Shown piece by piece: positions 49,941 through 63,706 of a stretch of 64,000 bases of DNA. Within the stretch, counting starts at the first letter, position 1. Every line of letters starts with the position of its first letter. The DNA comes from Pseudomonas protegens (GTDB lineage Bacteria > Pseudomonadota > Gammaproteobacteria > Pseudomonadales > Pseudomonadaceae). Below the pieces are notes generated by a model. It did no database searches, was not told the DNA's origin, and saw nothing but the letters and a program-made list of their open reading frames with translations. The DNA is taken from contig NZ_CP031396.1 of the NCBI RefSeq assembly GCF_003363755.1, positions 1,922,001 to 1,986,000 on the forward strand. The letters are read 5' to 3'. A program made the position numbers and the translations under genes.

Positions 49941-50871
49941 CGCGCTTACTCCCGCTCAACTCATTCCAGCCTGGTTTTCAGCATCAACGGCACTGGCCAG
50001 GCGACAGACGCGCAGCATACCTGCGAATGCATCGGGCTTCATGATCAATGAGCCTGAGCCCGGATAGCGCCCCCGCACCACTTGGCAAGGAGCCACCTCA
50101 ATGCAAGAGCCACGCCCCACAGCAGGACACTTTCCGGCGCTTCGCACCATTTGCGTACAAGGCACAGGAAACACCCGAAAAGTGACTGGCCAAGCCATTG
50201 ATGTTCCTCACCCTACTTGCCCATGACTGTATGAACCGTGCACAGCGTTGCAAAAGTTTTGCACCAGAATCGTACAGACGGTCTACGCTGGAATCCTCAA
50301 GCATCCGCCGTCTACTCACTTTGCAGTGTGCGGCGGTAACGTTTTGGCACGCTGTGCAACTTATTGCACAGCCCTGCACCAGGAAGAGCATGGCGTCAAG
50401 CCAAACAAAAAGACGCTTGGAAGAGCGATTTTATGCGGTTTTTACAGGTCAGCATGCCGCCCAGCAGAAAAAACACGGGGCAAAATCGGTTTGTGCACGC
50501 TTGTTGCATTCAACCCGACATTGTCTGCGGCGGACCACCCGAAGTGGCCCGTCACAGACTCATAATAAGAGTGGCAGGGTTGCCCCGCGGTGCTTTGTAG
50601 AGTGTGTACATGGGGGGGCTCAATTCCTCGTGATATTGCTTCGAAGAACACTGCATAAGTTGTTGGTCCGGATACAGACTGGCTGCAGAATTGCGACACC
50701 AATCGAGCAATTTGCGACAGGGTCGTAAAGAAGCTGAAAGGATAGATAGGCAAGTATCGCCAACATTGTCAGCGTGATATAAGTTTGCGCCGACACAAAA
50801 AGAAAGAGCCGCCCAGATAATAAAACAGGTGGGACGGCAGTACTCTTCTAAAACCAAAGGAGCAAATCACG
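49941..50871. other. 930-bp region upstream of the oprD-family gene
   Basis: No believable gene is present; frames are short, mutually overlapping and have no family character. The stretch from about 50200 to 50800 is AT-richer than the neighbouring genes. It holds the repeated GTGCA...TTGCA motif listed next and should contain the porin promoter. Confidence 0.5.
50238..50508. promoter_or_regulatory. Three GTGCA-N5/6-TTGCA motifs upstream of the porin gene
   Basis: GTGCACAGCGTTGCA (50238-50252), GTGCAACTTATTGCA (50354-50368) and GTGCACGCTTGTTGCA (50493-50508). The first continues into the palindrome TGCAAAAGTTTTGCA (50249-50263), and the second lies inside the perfect inverted repeat GCTGTGCAA-CTTA-TTGCACAGC (50351-50372). 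Possible binding sites for a dimeric regulator; which one is unknown. Confidence 0.45.
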
Positions 50872-52188
50872 ATGCGCGTGATGAAGTGGAGCATGATCGC
50901 CCTGGCTGTATCAGCAGGCACCTCGCAGTTCGCAATCGCGTCCTCCCAGGACGACGCAAAGGGCTTTATCGAAGACAGCACCCTGACCGCGAAAACCCGT
51001 CTTGAGTACATGAACCGTGACTTCAAGAACGGTGCAGGTAACCGTCAGCGCGACGATGGCACTTTCAAAAGCGGCTATCGCCAAGACACCGGCCTGAGTG
51101 AACTGCTGCAGTACAGCTCCGGCTTCACTCAAGGCACCGTAGGTGTAGGCGTTGACGCTTTCGCCATGGGTGTGATCAAGCTGGATGGTGGTGCTGGTCG
51201 TTCCGGTAACGGCATGGCAGCCAACAACCGCCTGGGCGAGCCTGAAAAAGACTCGTCTGCTGTAGGTGGCGCAGTCAAGTTCCGCATCTCCGATACCGTA
51301 CTCAAGTACGGTAATCAAATGGTTGCCAGCCCAGTATTCTCCACCGACGACAGCCGTCTCCTGCCTGAAGTCGCCACCGGTACCTTGATCACCAGTAACG
51401 AGATCAAAGGCCTGGAGCTGAATGCGGGTCACTTCACCGCCCTGCGCTCGCAGACCGGTCAGTACAACGACAGCATCAACGGCCGTAACGGCGACACTGG
51501 CCTGAAAAACCCAGGTCTGACTTCCGCTGACTTCGCTGGCGCTACCTACCAGTTCACCGATAACTTCGTCGGTGGCGTGGCAACGTCCAAGGTCGATGAC
51601 TACTTCAAGAAGCAGTACATCAACCTGAACTACACCTTCCCGATCGCCGATAGCCAGTCGCTGAACCTCGACTTCAACGGCTATCGCACCACGGACGATG
51701 GCAAGAAACTGTACGGCAAGCTGGACAACAAACTGTGGAGCCTGGCAGCAGCCTACAGCATCGGCCCGAACAAATTCACCATCGCCCACCAACGCTCTAC
51801 CGGTGATACCAACTACCAGTACGGTGTTGACGGCAACGGCACTATCTTTGTGGCCAACTCCATCCAGATCTCTGACTTCATCGGCGAAGACGAGCGCTCC
51901 TGGCAGGCTCGCTACGACCTGAACATGGCGACTCTGGGTGTTCCTGGCCTGAGCTTCATGGCCCGTTACGTGAAGGGTGACAACATCACCACTTCGTCGA
52001 ACACCGAAGGCAAGGAAAACGAGTTCAACTTCGAAACCAAATACGTGATGCAAGAAGGTCCAGCCAAAGACCTGTCGTTCCGCCTGCGTAGTGCTGTGTA
52101 CCGTGCAAACGGTGCTTACAACACTGATTACACCGCAGATAACAACGACGTTCGTATCATCGTAGAGTACCCACTGAGCATCTTGTAA
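50872..52188 (+). CDS. OprD-family outer membrane porin
   Basis: A 438-aa beta-barrel channel for small nutrients such as amino acids or carboxylates. The signal peptide MRVMKWSMIALAVSAGTSQF... is probably cut after AIA near residue 24; mature N-terminal segment GFIEDSTLTAKTRLEYMNRD is typical of the family. It ends DVRIIVEYPLSIL with the expected aromatic/hydrophobic pattern. AAAGGAG precedes the ATG. It occupies the position of oprD in P. aeruginosa; substrate cannot be read directly. Confidence 0.94.
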   Translation: MRVMKWSMIALAVSAGTSQFAIASSQDDAKGFIEDSTLTAKTRLEYMNRDFKNGAGNRQRDDGTFKSGYRQDTGLSELLQYSSGFTQGTVGVGVDAFAMGVIKLDGGAGRSGNGMAANNRLGEPEKDSSAVGGAVKFRISDTVLKYGNQMVASPVFSTDDSRLLPEVATGTLITSNEIKGLELNAGHFTALRSQTGQYNDSINGRNGDTGLKNPGLTSADFAGATYQFTDNFVGGVATSKVDDYFKKQYINLNYTFPIADSQSLNLDFNGYRTTDDGKKLYGKLDNKLWSLAAAYSIGPNKFTIAHQRSTGDTNYQYGVDGNGTIFVANSIQISDFIGEDERSWQARYDLNMATLGVPGLSFMARYVKGDNITTSSNTEGKENEFNFETKYVMQEGPAKDLSFRLRSAVYRANGAYNTDYTADNNDVRIIVEYPLSIL

Positions 52189-52231
52189 TAACGCTGCCTA
52201 GCAGATTGCGTTAACACGCAATATCAATAGA

Positions 52232-52266
52232 AGCCGCCGCCCCTAATCAGGGCGGCGGCTTTTTTT
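52232..52266 (+). terminator. Terminator of the porin gene
   Basis: AGCCGCCGCC / GGCGGCGGCT, a 10-bp stem, followed by TTTTTTT. Confidence 0.95.
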
Positions 52267-52402
52267 GATCATTAAAAGTATCAGGTGGAAGACAAAATAA
52301 AATAGCAAGCTAACTAACATAGTGATCAACGACAGTTGCTATGTAACAGTCTGCAAAATCTGCCCCACTACTAGCTCTTGGTGGAGACTCGAAAACAAAC
52401 AA

Positions 52403-52417
52403 GGGGCCGATAGCCCC
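52403..52417 (-). terminator. Probable terminator of the mscS-like gene
   Basis: On the minus strand GGGGC-TATCG-GCCCC is followed by TTGTTTGTTTTC; a short stem with an interrupted T-tract. Confidence 0.65.
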
Positions 52418-52471
52418 CCCTGTCTTGAACAGCATTAGTTGACTGTACGGCCAACTTTTGAAACTGACTTA

Positions 52472-53311
52472 CTACACAGCGGCTTCCTGAACCACACGAA
52501 TCACTCGCTGCGGGAAGGGAATATCGATTCCAGCTGCCTTCAAGCGATCACGGGACAGTTCATTGAACTGGAACATTACGTCCCAGTAGTCCTCAGTCTT
52601 GACCCAAACCCGCAGCGACAGGGTAATCGCGCTGTCTCCAAGAGTGGACACCACAGCTACCGGTGCAGGATCGGCCAGCACACGTTCGTCTTTCGCCAAC
52701 TCCAGCAGCACCTCGCGGGCTTTCTGCAGATCCGCGTCGTAGTCCACACCCACGTCGAACACTACCTTGCGGGTCGGCTGACGGTTGTAGTTGGTAATAA
52801 TGCCGTTGGACAGGTTGCCGTTAGGCACGATCACCGTCTTGTTGTCACCGGTACGCAACACGGTGTGGAAGATCTGAATGCTGTCCACGCTACCGCTGAT
52901 GCCCTGGGCTTCAATGAAGTCGCCAATACGAAATGGGCGGAACAGCAGGATCAGCACCCCGCCGGCGAAGTTCGCCAGGCTGCCTTGCAAGGCCAGGCCG
53001 ATGGCCAGACCGGCAGCACCGATCGCGGCGACGAAAGAGGTGGTTTCGACACCAATCATCGAGGCCACGCTGACGATCAGCAGCACTTTGAGAATGATGT
53101 TGGCCAAGCTGCTGATAAAACCCTGCAACGCCAGGTCGGCATTGCGCAGCGCCAGCAGCTTGCCCACTTTATGAGTCAGTTTGTTGATCAGCCACCAGCC
53201 GATGGCCAGAGTGATGACCGCCAGCAGCACCCGGCTGCCGTATTCCATGATCATGGGAATCCAGGCTTGGGAAGCCCGGACCAGGTTGTCTACTTCAGCG
53301 TTCAAATCCAT
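52472..53311 (-). CDS. mscS: Small-conductance mechanosensitive channel (MscS family)
   Basis: Inner-membrane tension-gated channel that protects from hypo-osmotic shock. It has 279 aa with three N-terminal helices. The pore helix and following segment read GLAIGLALQGSLANFAGGV and RPFRIGDFIE, the hallmark of MscS, then a beta domain and alpha/beta domain. Length is close to E. coli MscS (286). Confidence 0.94.
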   Translation of the reverse strand: MDLNAEVDNLVRASQAWIPMIMEYGSRVLLAVITLAIGWWLINKLTHKVGKLLALRNADLALQGFISSLANIILKVLLIVSVASMIGVETTSFVAAIGAAGLAIGLALQGSLANFAGGVLILLFRPFRIGDFIEAQGISGSVDSIQIFHTVLRTGDNKTVIVPNGNLSNGIITNYNRQPTRKVVFDVGVDYDADLQKAREVLLELAKDERVLADPAPVAVVSTLGDSAITLSLRVWVKTEDYWDVMFQFNELSRDRLKAAGIDIPFPQRVIRVVQEAAV

Positions 53312-53447
53312 CTATCTCTCCAGATTCCCGGGGTTGCGGCGTGCATGACTGACCGGCAGAACGACCGGCTCACCTGGAGCTCAATCGTTTCTGCCATAGC
53401 TCCGGCCTCGGACGCCAAAAAGCTCTAGAGGTTCCCGGAGAAGTGGG

Positions 53448-53933
53448 TCAGTCGCGGAAGTTGTTGAACTGCAGCGGCATGCCGAATTCCTTGGCACGCA
53501 GAGCAGCGATGGCCTCTTGCAGGTCGTCGCGCTTCTTGCCGGTAACCCGTACCTGCTCGCCTTGAATCGCCGCCTGCACTTTCAGCTTGGCATCCTTGAT
53601 ATGGGCGACGATCTTCTTCGCCAGCTCTTTATCGATGCCCTCCTTTAATACGGCTTCCTGCTTCATCACCTTGCCCGAGGCAAAAGCGTCCTTGACCTCC
53701 AGGCACTGCACGTCGATCTTGCGCTTGACCAGGGCCAGCTTGAGGATCTCGATCATGGCCTCAAGCTGGAATTCAGCTTCGGCGGTCAGGTTGACAGTCA
53801 GTTCCTTGTCCTTGAACTCGAAGCTGCCCTTGCCCTTGAGGTCATAACGGCGATCCAGTTCCTTGACGGCGTTTTCCACCGCGTTGGTGACTTCGTGCTT
53901 GTCCAGTTCGGATACCACGTCAAACGACGGCAT
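53448..53933 (-). CDS. yajQ: YajQ family nucleotide-binding protein
   Basis: A 161-aa soluble protein beginning [19 protein letters not shown] and ending [16 protein letters not shown], the typical limits of the family. YajQ proteins bind RNA/nucleotides, and in Xanthomonas and P. aeruginosa relatives bind cyclic-di-GMP and act with LysR-type regulators. Divergent from panE. Confidence 0.95.
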   Translation of the reverse strand: MPSFDVVSELDKHEVTNAVENAVKELDRRYDLKGKGSFEFKDKELTVNLTAEAEFQLEAMIEILKLALVKRKIDVQCLEVKDAFASGKVMKQEAVLKEGIDKELAKKIVAHIKDAKLKVQAAIQGEQVRVTGKKRDDLQEAIAALRAKEFGMPLQFNNFRD

Positions 53934-53950
53934 GTAATCTCTCCAAATAA

Positions 53951-54994
<1,044 letters not shown>

Positions 54995-55039
54995 GCAGCG
55001 GCTACGCTGCCCACTTGCTCATTTCCAGCGATACAGCCG

Positions 55040-57076
55040 ATGCCATTGCGCCAGCGTCTTGAAAACCTGCCCGTGGGCCAAAAGCTCCTGGCTGCCCTGC
55101 TTGTCCTGCTGACCACCGTGCTGTTGGTCGCCAACCTGACCTTTATCAGCGCCGCTTACTGGATATCCCAGGAAAGCATGGCGCCCCAGGCGCTACAGAC
55201 CATAGGTCGGCTGGTGTCCAACCCGGCCCTGGCGGCACAGGCCCTGAACTCTCCCGAGGACGCGCAAAAGCTGCTCAGCGAGCTGGACAGCTATACCCCC
55301 CTGCGGGCGGCCGCTCTCTATGACGGCAAGGGCATGCGCCTGGCCCAACTGCAACACGGTGAACACCTCAAGCTGCCCGAACGTTACCGACACATCGAAG
55401 CCTGGCAACTGACCGAATTTCGCAGCAACCAAGTGATTGCCCTGCCCCGCCCGGGCCAGGCGCCTGGCCATCTGCTGCTGGTGGCCACCAGCGAACTGCC
55501 GATGGCGTTCTACACCGGCACCCTCACCGCAAGCCTGGGGATCCTGATTTTCAGCGTGTTGCTGTGGCTGATCATCGCCCGGCAGATCAAGCGCCTGATC
55601 ACCCAGCCCATTCACCAGCTCGAGGTGCTTTCGCGCCAGGTGACTCGCGAAGAGAACTACTCTCTGCGCGCCTCCCGAGGCAACCACGATGAAATCGGCA
55701 GCCTGGCGGAAGCCTTCAACACCATGCTGTCGCGCATCGAAGCCCGGGAACAACAGCTCAAACGTGCCCGGGACGACTCCCAGGCCGCCTACGATCAAGC
55801 CCAGGGGCTGGCGGAGGAAACCCGCCATACCAACCGCAAGCTGGAACTGGAAGTCCAGGTGCGCAGCAAGATCGAGAAGAAACTCACCGGCTTCCAGAAC
55901 TATCTCAACAGCATCATCGACTCCATGCCCTCGGCGCTGATCGCCCTGGATGAGCAGTTATACGTCACCCAATGGAACCAGGAAGCCAGTGCCCTGTCCG
56001 GCACTCGCCTGGACGAAGCCCTGAACCAGCCGATCTTCCTCGCCTTCGAACCCCTCAAGCCGTTCCTGCCGCAACTCAAGGAAACCGTCGAGCAGCACAC
56101 CGTCACCAAGGTCGAGCGGGTGACCTGGTTCAAGGATGAGGAAGCCAAGCACTACGCCCTGACCTTCTACCCACTGATGGGCGGTGCCGGTCGCGGCGTG
56201 GTGATTCGGATCGACGACATCACCCAGCGCCTGTCCCTGGAAGAAATGATGGTGCAATCAGAGAAGATGCTATCGGTGGGTGGTCTTGCGGCCGGCATGG
56301 CCCACGAGATCAACAACCCTTTGGGAGCGATCCTGCACAACGTGCAGAACATTCGTCGCCGGCTGTCTCCCGATCTGCCCAAAAACCTGGAACACGCGCA
56401 GCAGATCGGCGTCGAACTGCAAACCGTCAACCACTATCTGGAAAGCCGCGAAGTGCCGCAGTTGCTCGATGGTATTCAACAAGCCGGGGCCCGCGCCGCC
56501 AAGATCGTCACTCACATGCTCAGTTTCAGCCGGCGCAGCAATCGCCAGATGGCCCCCTGCGATCTGCCGGCACTGATTGATCAGGCGGTGGAAATCGCCA
56601 GCAATGACTTTGACCTGGCCATAGGCTTCGACTTCAAGGGGCAGGCGATTATCCGTCAGTTCGACCCGAACCTGGGGCCCGTGCCCGGCACCGCCAACGA
56701 GCTGGAGCAAGTGTTGCTCAACCTGCTGAAGAACGCCGCCCAGGCCATTCACCAGCGTGAGGACGACAGCGAACCCGGTCGTATCATCCTGCGCACCAAG
56801 CTGAATCCGCCCTGGGCGGAAATCCAGGTGGAAGACAACGGTGTCGGCATGAGCGAAAGCGTGCGCAAACGCACCTTCGAGCCCTTCTTCACCACCAAGG
56901 AGATCGGCCAGGGCACCGGACTCGGACTGTCGGTGTCGTACTTCATCATCACCAACAACCACAAGGGGCAAATGGAAGTGCAATCGACCCGGGGCCAAGG
57001 CACCTGCTTTACCTTGCGCCTGCCCCTGGCCAGCAGCCAGCCCCAGATTCAAGAACCCCTACCACTGGAGAATTAA
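55040..57076 (+). CDS. Orphan sensor histidine kinase (HAMP-PAS-HisKA-HATPase)
   Basis: A 678-aa inner-membrane kinase. A first helix (about 15-40), a periplasmic domain of about 120 aa, a second helix (about 165-185), HAMP (185-240), coiled coil, PAS (about 285-395), the phosphoacceptor H422 in [14 protein letters not shown], an N-box [17 protein letters not shown] near 555, EDNGVGM near 599 and GTGLGL near 626. There is no response regulator nearby. The position between panE and the adenosyltransferase gene matches the P. aeruginosa sensor kinase PA4398, reported to affect swarming and biofilm. The start could also be slightly different. Confidence 0.93.
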   Translation: MPLRQRLENLPVGQKLLAALLVLLTTVLLVANLTFISAAYWISQESMAPQALQTIGRLVSNPALAAQALNSPEDAQKLLSELDSYTPLRAAALYDGKGMRLAQLQHGEHLKLPERYRHIEAWQLTEFRSNQVIALPRPGQAPGHLLLVATSELPMAFYTGTLTASLGILIFSVLLWLIIARQIKRLITQPIHQLEVLSRQVTREENYSLRASRGNHDEIGSLAEAFNTMLSRIEAREQQLKRARDDSQAAYDQAQGLAEETRHTNRKLELEVQVRSKIEKKLTGFQNYLNSIIDSMPSALIALDEQLYVTQWNQEASALSGTRLDEALNQPIFLAFEPLKPFLPQLKETVEQHTVTKVERVTWFKDEEAKHYALTFYPLMGGAGRGVVIRIDDITQRLSLEEMMVQSEKMLSVGGLAAGMAHEINNPLGAILHNVQNIRRRLSPDLPKNLEHAQQIGVELQTVNHYLESREVPQLLDGIQQAGARAAKIVTHMLSFSRRSNRQMAPCDLPALIDQAVEIASNDFDLAIGFDFKGQAIIRQFDPNLGPVPGTANELEQVLLNLLKNAAQAIHQREDDSEPGRIILRTKLNPPWAEIQVEDNGVGMSESVRKRTFEPFFTTKEIGQGTGLGLSVSYFIITNNHKGQMEVQSTRGQGTCFTLRLPLASSQPQIQEPLPLEN

Positions 57077-57078
57077 GC

Positions 57079-57660
57079 ATGGGTTTTCGCTTGTCGAAGA
57101 TTTACACCCGCACCGGCGACAAAGGCGAAACCGGACTCGGAGACGGCCGCCGGGTTGCCAAGGATCATCCTCGAGTGGAAGCCATCGGTGAAGTCGACAC
57201 CTTGAACAGCCAGTTGGGACTGCTCCTGGCCGGCCTGGAAGAGCAGGCTGATACCTGCCAGGGCTTCAAGGAAATCATCGAGGTGTTGGCCCCCTGTCAG
57301 CACCGGCTGTTCGATCTGGGGGGCGAACTGGCAATGCCGGTGTATCAAGCCCTCAATGAAGCAGAGGTGGAGCGTCTTGAGACGGCCATCGATATCTGGA
57401 ATGAAGAGCTGGGCCCCCTGGAGAACTTCATCCTCCCCGGTGGTTCGTCACTGATCGCCCAGGCCCATGTTTGCCGCAGCCTGGCTCGCAGCGCCGAGCG
57501 TCGCTGCCAACACCTGAATGCCGTGGAACCCTTGCAGGGAGTGGGACTGGCCTACATCAATCGCCTGTCGGACTTGCTGTTCGTCGCGGCGCGCCTGATT
57601 GCCAAGCGCCAGGGCATCGCCGAAATCCTCTGGCAGGCCGCCGCCAAACCCTCCGCGTAG
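57079..57660 (+). CDS. Cob(I)yrinic acid a,c-diamide adenosyltransferase (PduO type)
   Basis: ATP:cob(I)alamin adenosyltransferase that forms adenosylcobalamin. It has 193 aa with the PduO N-terminal motif [20 protein letters not shown] and the [11 protein letters not shown] segment that binds ATP and triphosphate. It begins 2 bp after the kinase stop, so the two may be cotranscribed. A REP element overlaps the end of the message. Confidence 0.93.
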   Translation: MGFRLSKIYTRTGDKGETGLGDGRRVAKDHPRVEAIGEVDTLNSQLGLLLAGLEEQADTCQGFKEIIEVLAPCQHRLFDLGGELAMPVYQALNEAEVERLETAIDIWNEELGPLENFILPGGSSLIAQAHVCRSLARSAERRCQHLNAVEPLQGVGLAYINRLSDLLFVAARLIAKRQGIAEILWQAAAKPSA

Positions 57661-57680
57661 GAGCAGGCTTGCCGGCGATC
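57657..57680. repeat. REP element after the adenosyltransferase gene
   Basis: GTAGGAGCAGGCTTGCCGGC with following GATC begins inside the stop region of the preceding gene; a diverged copy (GCGCTGGCAAGCC) at about 57712-57726 may be its mate. Confidence 0.7.
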
Positions 57681-57770
57681 AGGACCACGGGCCTAGGGCA
57701 ACGACCGACGATGCGCTGGCAAGCCAATTCCATAGACAGCCGCTAGCCAGCACTGCCACAGAGGGTGCCT

Positions 57771-58715
57771 TCAGTCCTGGGGCCAGAAGGCACGGATACC
57801 GGCAACACCTTGAGCACCGGCTTCCCAGGCTTGCCGGCACTCGGCAGGCCCCACGCCTCCCAGCAGATAGGCAGGCCTGTTGAAACCACTGAGCAACTGC
57901 TGCGCCTGCTCCCAGCCCAGGGGTTGGGCATCGGGGTGAGTCTGGGTCGGCTGCACCGGGGACAAGGTCACGAAATCCACATCCATCTGCTGCGCCAGGG
58001 ACAGCTCCTCGGCGTTATGGCAGGAGGCGGCCAACCAGCGATCCTTACCAAAAGGCCGCCCCGCGCTGGCGTACTTGCGCAATTGCGCCGCAGTAATGTG
58101 CCAGCCGGCGGAGGGAAAATCCCCCAGCCACTCGAAAGGCCCCTTGAGCATCAACTGCGCCTTGCCCGCACACAGGCCCACTGCGTCCACCGCCAGATCG
58201 CGGTACTGCGGATCGTAGCCACCAGGGGCGCGCAACTGAATCAGCTTGCTGCCCTGGGCAATGGCCTTCTGCATGCCTCGCAGCAAGGTCGGGGTTTCCA
58301 GGCCTTCTGGGGTAATCAGGTAGTGAGCGGGTAAACGCGCTGCAGCGACAATCGGCTGATTGGCCGCGGGGAACTCATAATCGGCCAGCTCACGAGGGCT
58401 GACCCAGGCCAAGGGCTGGCCTTCGGCGCCGTGAGGCTCGCCGCTGAATGCCGAAACCTCCCAGACATCCAGCAACACCTGTTTATCCGGGTAATCGTGC
58501 TGCACCTTGATCAGTGGGCGCGCCGTCTGTACGACGATACCCAACTCTTCCTGCAGCTCGCGGGCCAGCGCGGTTTGTACCGCTTCGCCAGCTTCGACCT
58601 TGCCTCCGGGAAACTCCCACAGGCCACCTTGATGCTGAGTATCGGCACGCCGGGCAATCAGGATCTTGCCGCTGGCATCCCGGATGACGGCCGCAGCCAC
58701 ATGTACTCGTTTCAC
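57771..58715 (-). CDS. mutT: Nudix hydrolase fused to a ThiE-like domain (MutT type)
   Basis: A 314-aa two-domain protein. The N-terminal Nudix domain has GGKVEAGEAVQTALARELQE followed by ELGI, the complete Nudix box, in a MutT/8-oxo-dGTPase style (VKRVHVAAAVIRDASGKIL). The C-terminal half (about 130-314) resembles thiamine phosphate synthase: KLIQLRAP, WHITAAQLR, DFVTLSPVQPTQTHPDA, LLGGVG. This fusion is common in Pseudomonas. The start is GTG at 58715, preceded by AGAGGAA. It lies convergent to the adenosyltransferase gene. Confidence 0.9.
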   Translation of the reverse strand: MKRVHVAAAVIRDASGKILIARRADTQHQGGLWEFPGGKVEAGEAVQTALARELQEELGIVVQTARPLIKVQHDYPDKQVLLDVWEVSAFSGEPHGAEGQPLAWVSPRELADYEFPAANQPIVAAARLPAHYLITPEGLETPTLLRGMQKAIAQGSKLIQLRAPGGYDPQYRDLAVDAVGLCAGKAQLMLKGPFEWLGDFPSAGWHITAAQLRKYASAGRPFGKDRWLAASCHNAEELSLAQQMDVDFVTLSPVQPTQTHPDAQPLGWEQAQQLLSGFNRPAYLLGGVGPAECRQAWEAGAQGVAGIRAFWPQD

Positions 58716-58777
58716 CGCACTGTTTCCTCTGATCAGGCATTGGGCCTGGCCCTCACGGACCAGGCGTTGAGATGCGC

Positions 58778-58804
58778 GCTTCGCCGGCAAGCCGGCTCCC
58801 ACAG
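58778..58804. repeat. REP element between argJ and mutT
   Basis: CGCTTCGCCGGCAAGCCGGC with following TCCCACA, one REP unit. Confidence 0.75.
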
Positions 58805-58833
58805 TGGCTGGAGCAGCGTCGCCGGAGAGGTGC

Positions 58834-60051
58834 TTAAGTGCGGTATTCCGCGTTGATCTTCACGTACTCGTGAGACAGATCAGTGGTCCAGATGGTTTCG
58901 CTGCACGCACCACGCCCCAATTCGATGCGAATGGTGATTTCTTCCTGCTGCATCACGGCCGCGCCCTGGGCCTCGGTGTAGCTGGCAGCACGCGCACCAC
59001 GGCTGGCAATGCAGACTTCACCGAGGAACACATCGATCTTGCTGACATCCAGATCCGCTACGCCAGCACGGCCGACGGCGGCGAGAATGCGGCCCCAGTT
59101 CGGATCGGAGGCGAACAGGGCGGTCTTGATCAGCGGCGAGTGAGCCACGGTGTAGCCCACGTCCAGGCATTCCTGATGAGTGCCACCGCCGTTGACTTCA
59201 ACGGTGACGAACTTGGTTGCACCTTCGCCATCACGGACGATGGCCTGGGCCACCTCCATGCACACCTCGAACACCGCCTGCTTCAGGGCAGCGAACAGCG
59301 GGCCCTCGGCCTTAGTGATTTCCGGCAGCTTGGCCTGACCGGTAGCGATCAGCATGCAGCAATCGTTGGTGGAGGTATCGCCGTCGATGGTGATGCGGTT
59401 GAAAGACTTGTTGGCACCGTCGAGCAACAGGTTCTGCAGCACTTCCCGGGAGACTTTGGCATCGGTGGCGATGTAGCCGAGCATGGTGGCCATGTTCGGA
59501 CGGATCATCCCCGCCCCCTTGCTGATACCGGTCACGGTGATGGTCACGCCATCGTGCTGGAACTGGCGACTGGCGCCCTTGGGCAAGGTGTCAGTGGTCA
59601 TGATCCCGGTGGCCGCAGCCGCCCAGTTGTCCACGGACAGGTCATCCAGTGCGGCTTGCAGAGCCCCCTCGATTTTCTCTACCGGCAGCGGTTCGCCAAT
59701 CACCCCAGTGGAGTACGGCAGCACCGCGCTGGCATCGACGCCGGCCAGCTCCGCCAGCTTGGCGCAAGTGCGGGTGGCAGCAGCCAGGCCCGGCTCGCCG
59801 GTACCGGCGTTGGCATTACCGGTGTTGGTCAGCAGATAACGCACCGCCCCCTGCACACGCTGCTTGGCCAGAATCACCGGCGCGGCGCAGAACGCGTTGA
59901 GCGTGAACACACCGGCTACGGTGGAGCCTTCGGCACAGCGCATGACCACCACATCCTTGCGCCCGGGGCGCTTGATGCCGGCCGAAGCGATACCGAGCTC
60001 AAAACCGGCAACCGGGTGCAACGTAGGCAAAGGACCAAGACCAACAGCCAT
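58834..60051 (-). CDS. argJ: Bifunctional ornithine acetyltransferase/N-acetylglutamate synthase
   Basis: Arginine biosynthesis: recycles the acetyl group from N-acetylornithine to glutamate. The start [18 protein letters not shown] at 60051 gives 405 aa. The self-cleavage site and nucleophile are in [11 protein letters not shown], threonine 189, so the protein matures into two chains. The C-terminal [16 protein letters not shown] end ([12 protein letters not shown]) is typical. It follows secA on the same strand but behind a terminator. Confidence 0.96.
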   Translation of the reverse strand: MAVGLGPLPTLHPVAGFELGIASAGIKRPGRKDVVVMRCAEGSTVAGVFTLNAFCAAPVILAKQRVQGAVRYLLTNTGNANAGTGEPGLAAATRTCAKLAELAGVDASAVLPYSTGVIGEPLPVEKIEGALQAALDDLSVDNWAAAATGIMTTDTLPKGASRQFQHDGVTITVTGISKGAGMIRPNMATMLGYIATDAKVSREVLQNLLLDGANKSFNRITIDGDTSTNDCCMLIATGQAKLPEITKAEGPLFAALKQAVFEVCMEVAQAIVRDGEGATKFVTVEVNGGGTHQECLDVGYTVAHSPLIKTALFASDPNWGRILAAVGRAGVADLDVSKIDVFLGEVCIASRGARAASYTEAQGAAVMQQEEITIRIELGRGACSETIWTTDLSHEYVKINAEYRT

Positions 60052-60110
60052 GAATGCGCTCCTCTTATCAGGTGTCTGCACCGTCGTCTCAAAAGACGGT
60101 GTTGCAAATG

Positions 60111-60143
60111 GAAAAACGCCGCGACGGCGGATGCCGTCACGGC
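60111..60143 (-). terminator. Terminator of secA
   Basis: On the minus strand a 12-bp stem CGCCGTGACGGC / GCCGTCGCGGCG (one G-T pair) is followed by TTTTT. Confidence 0.9.
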
Positions 60144-60171
60144 GCGGGTGTTTCAGTGTCTGGCGAGGATC

Positions 60172-62913
<2,742 letters not shown>

Positions 62914-63235
62914 ATCGGCAGGATCTTCCACACATAGGGTTGGAGGGCGGCCCCGTGAGTCGCCCGAGCAGCCCTCATGGCCGCATGCGAACGAGCATTC
63001 TACCCGGAAACGATGGTGAGGAAAGTGGCGTTATTCCACGATGCTGGCACAGCGCTGTGACGGGGCTCACCTAAAATAAGGGCTTTTTGCCGAACTTCAA
63101 GCCCATTGACCACAGAACTTAATGATTACGATCAGCAAAGCGCCAGAAAGTAGTCAAAGTACGAAAAAGCAATGAGAGCGGTGCCCCGGGCGCTTTCTGC
63201 TACCATGGCGCCTCTGTAACTTCAGGTTTCTGATC
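62914..63235. other. 322-bp divergent spacer, secA and dciA-like gene
   Basis: Presumably holds both promoters. No SecM-like small ORF was recognised. An AT-rich run near 63105-63165 is the only base-composition change. Nothing else is supported. Confidence 0.4.
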
Positions 63236-63691
63236 ATGGCATTTCGCCCCCTTACGGCACGCGCGCCTGCCGTTCTTCTTCGCGAAGCCAAGCCACTCAA
63301 AGCCATACTCGGCCACGCCCAGCGCCTGGCGCATCTGCAGCGCCTGCTGGAGAGCCAGTTACAGCCGGCTGCTCGCGAACATTGCCACGTCGCCTCCTGG
63401 CGAGAAGGCAGCTTGCTGCTGATCGTCACCGATGGCCACTGGGCTACGCGCCTGCGCTATCAGCAAAAACGCCTGCAGCGCCAATTGCAGGAGTTCAACG
63501 AGTTCAGCAACCTCACGCGCATCCTGTTCAAGGTCCAGCCACCCACGGTTCAACAGGGCGCAGTGGGGCACACCATGGATCTGTCGAACAACGCCGCCGA
63601 AACCATCCAGGCCACAGCCGAAGGCATCACTGATCCCAATCTGCGTGCCGCCCTGGAGCGCCTGGCCAGCCACGCCAAACCACGGGGCTGA
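63236..63691 (+). CDS. DUF721/DciA-like protein
   Basis: A 151-aa small protein of the DUF721 (DciA) family, with WREGSLLLIVTDGHWATRLRY, the family core. DciA proteins load the replicative helicase DnaB in bacteria lacking DnaC. The C-terminal half is poorly conserved. Its location beside secA is usual in gammaproteobacteria. Confidence 0.85.
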   Translation: MAFRPLTARAPAVLLREAKPLKAILGHAQRLAHLQRLLESQLQPAAREHCHVASWREGSLLLIVTDGHWATRLRYQQKRLQRQLQEFNEFSNLTRILFKVQPPTVQQGAVGHTMDLSNNAAETIQATAEGITDPNLRAALERLASHAKPRG

Positions 63692-63706
63692 CCCAGACGC
63701 CAGGCT

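Noticed and set aside
49956..50857. Several small overlapping frames in the region before the porin gene
   Set aside because: They are short, lie on both strands, have odd composition and no ribosome sites or family resemblance.
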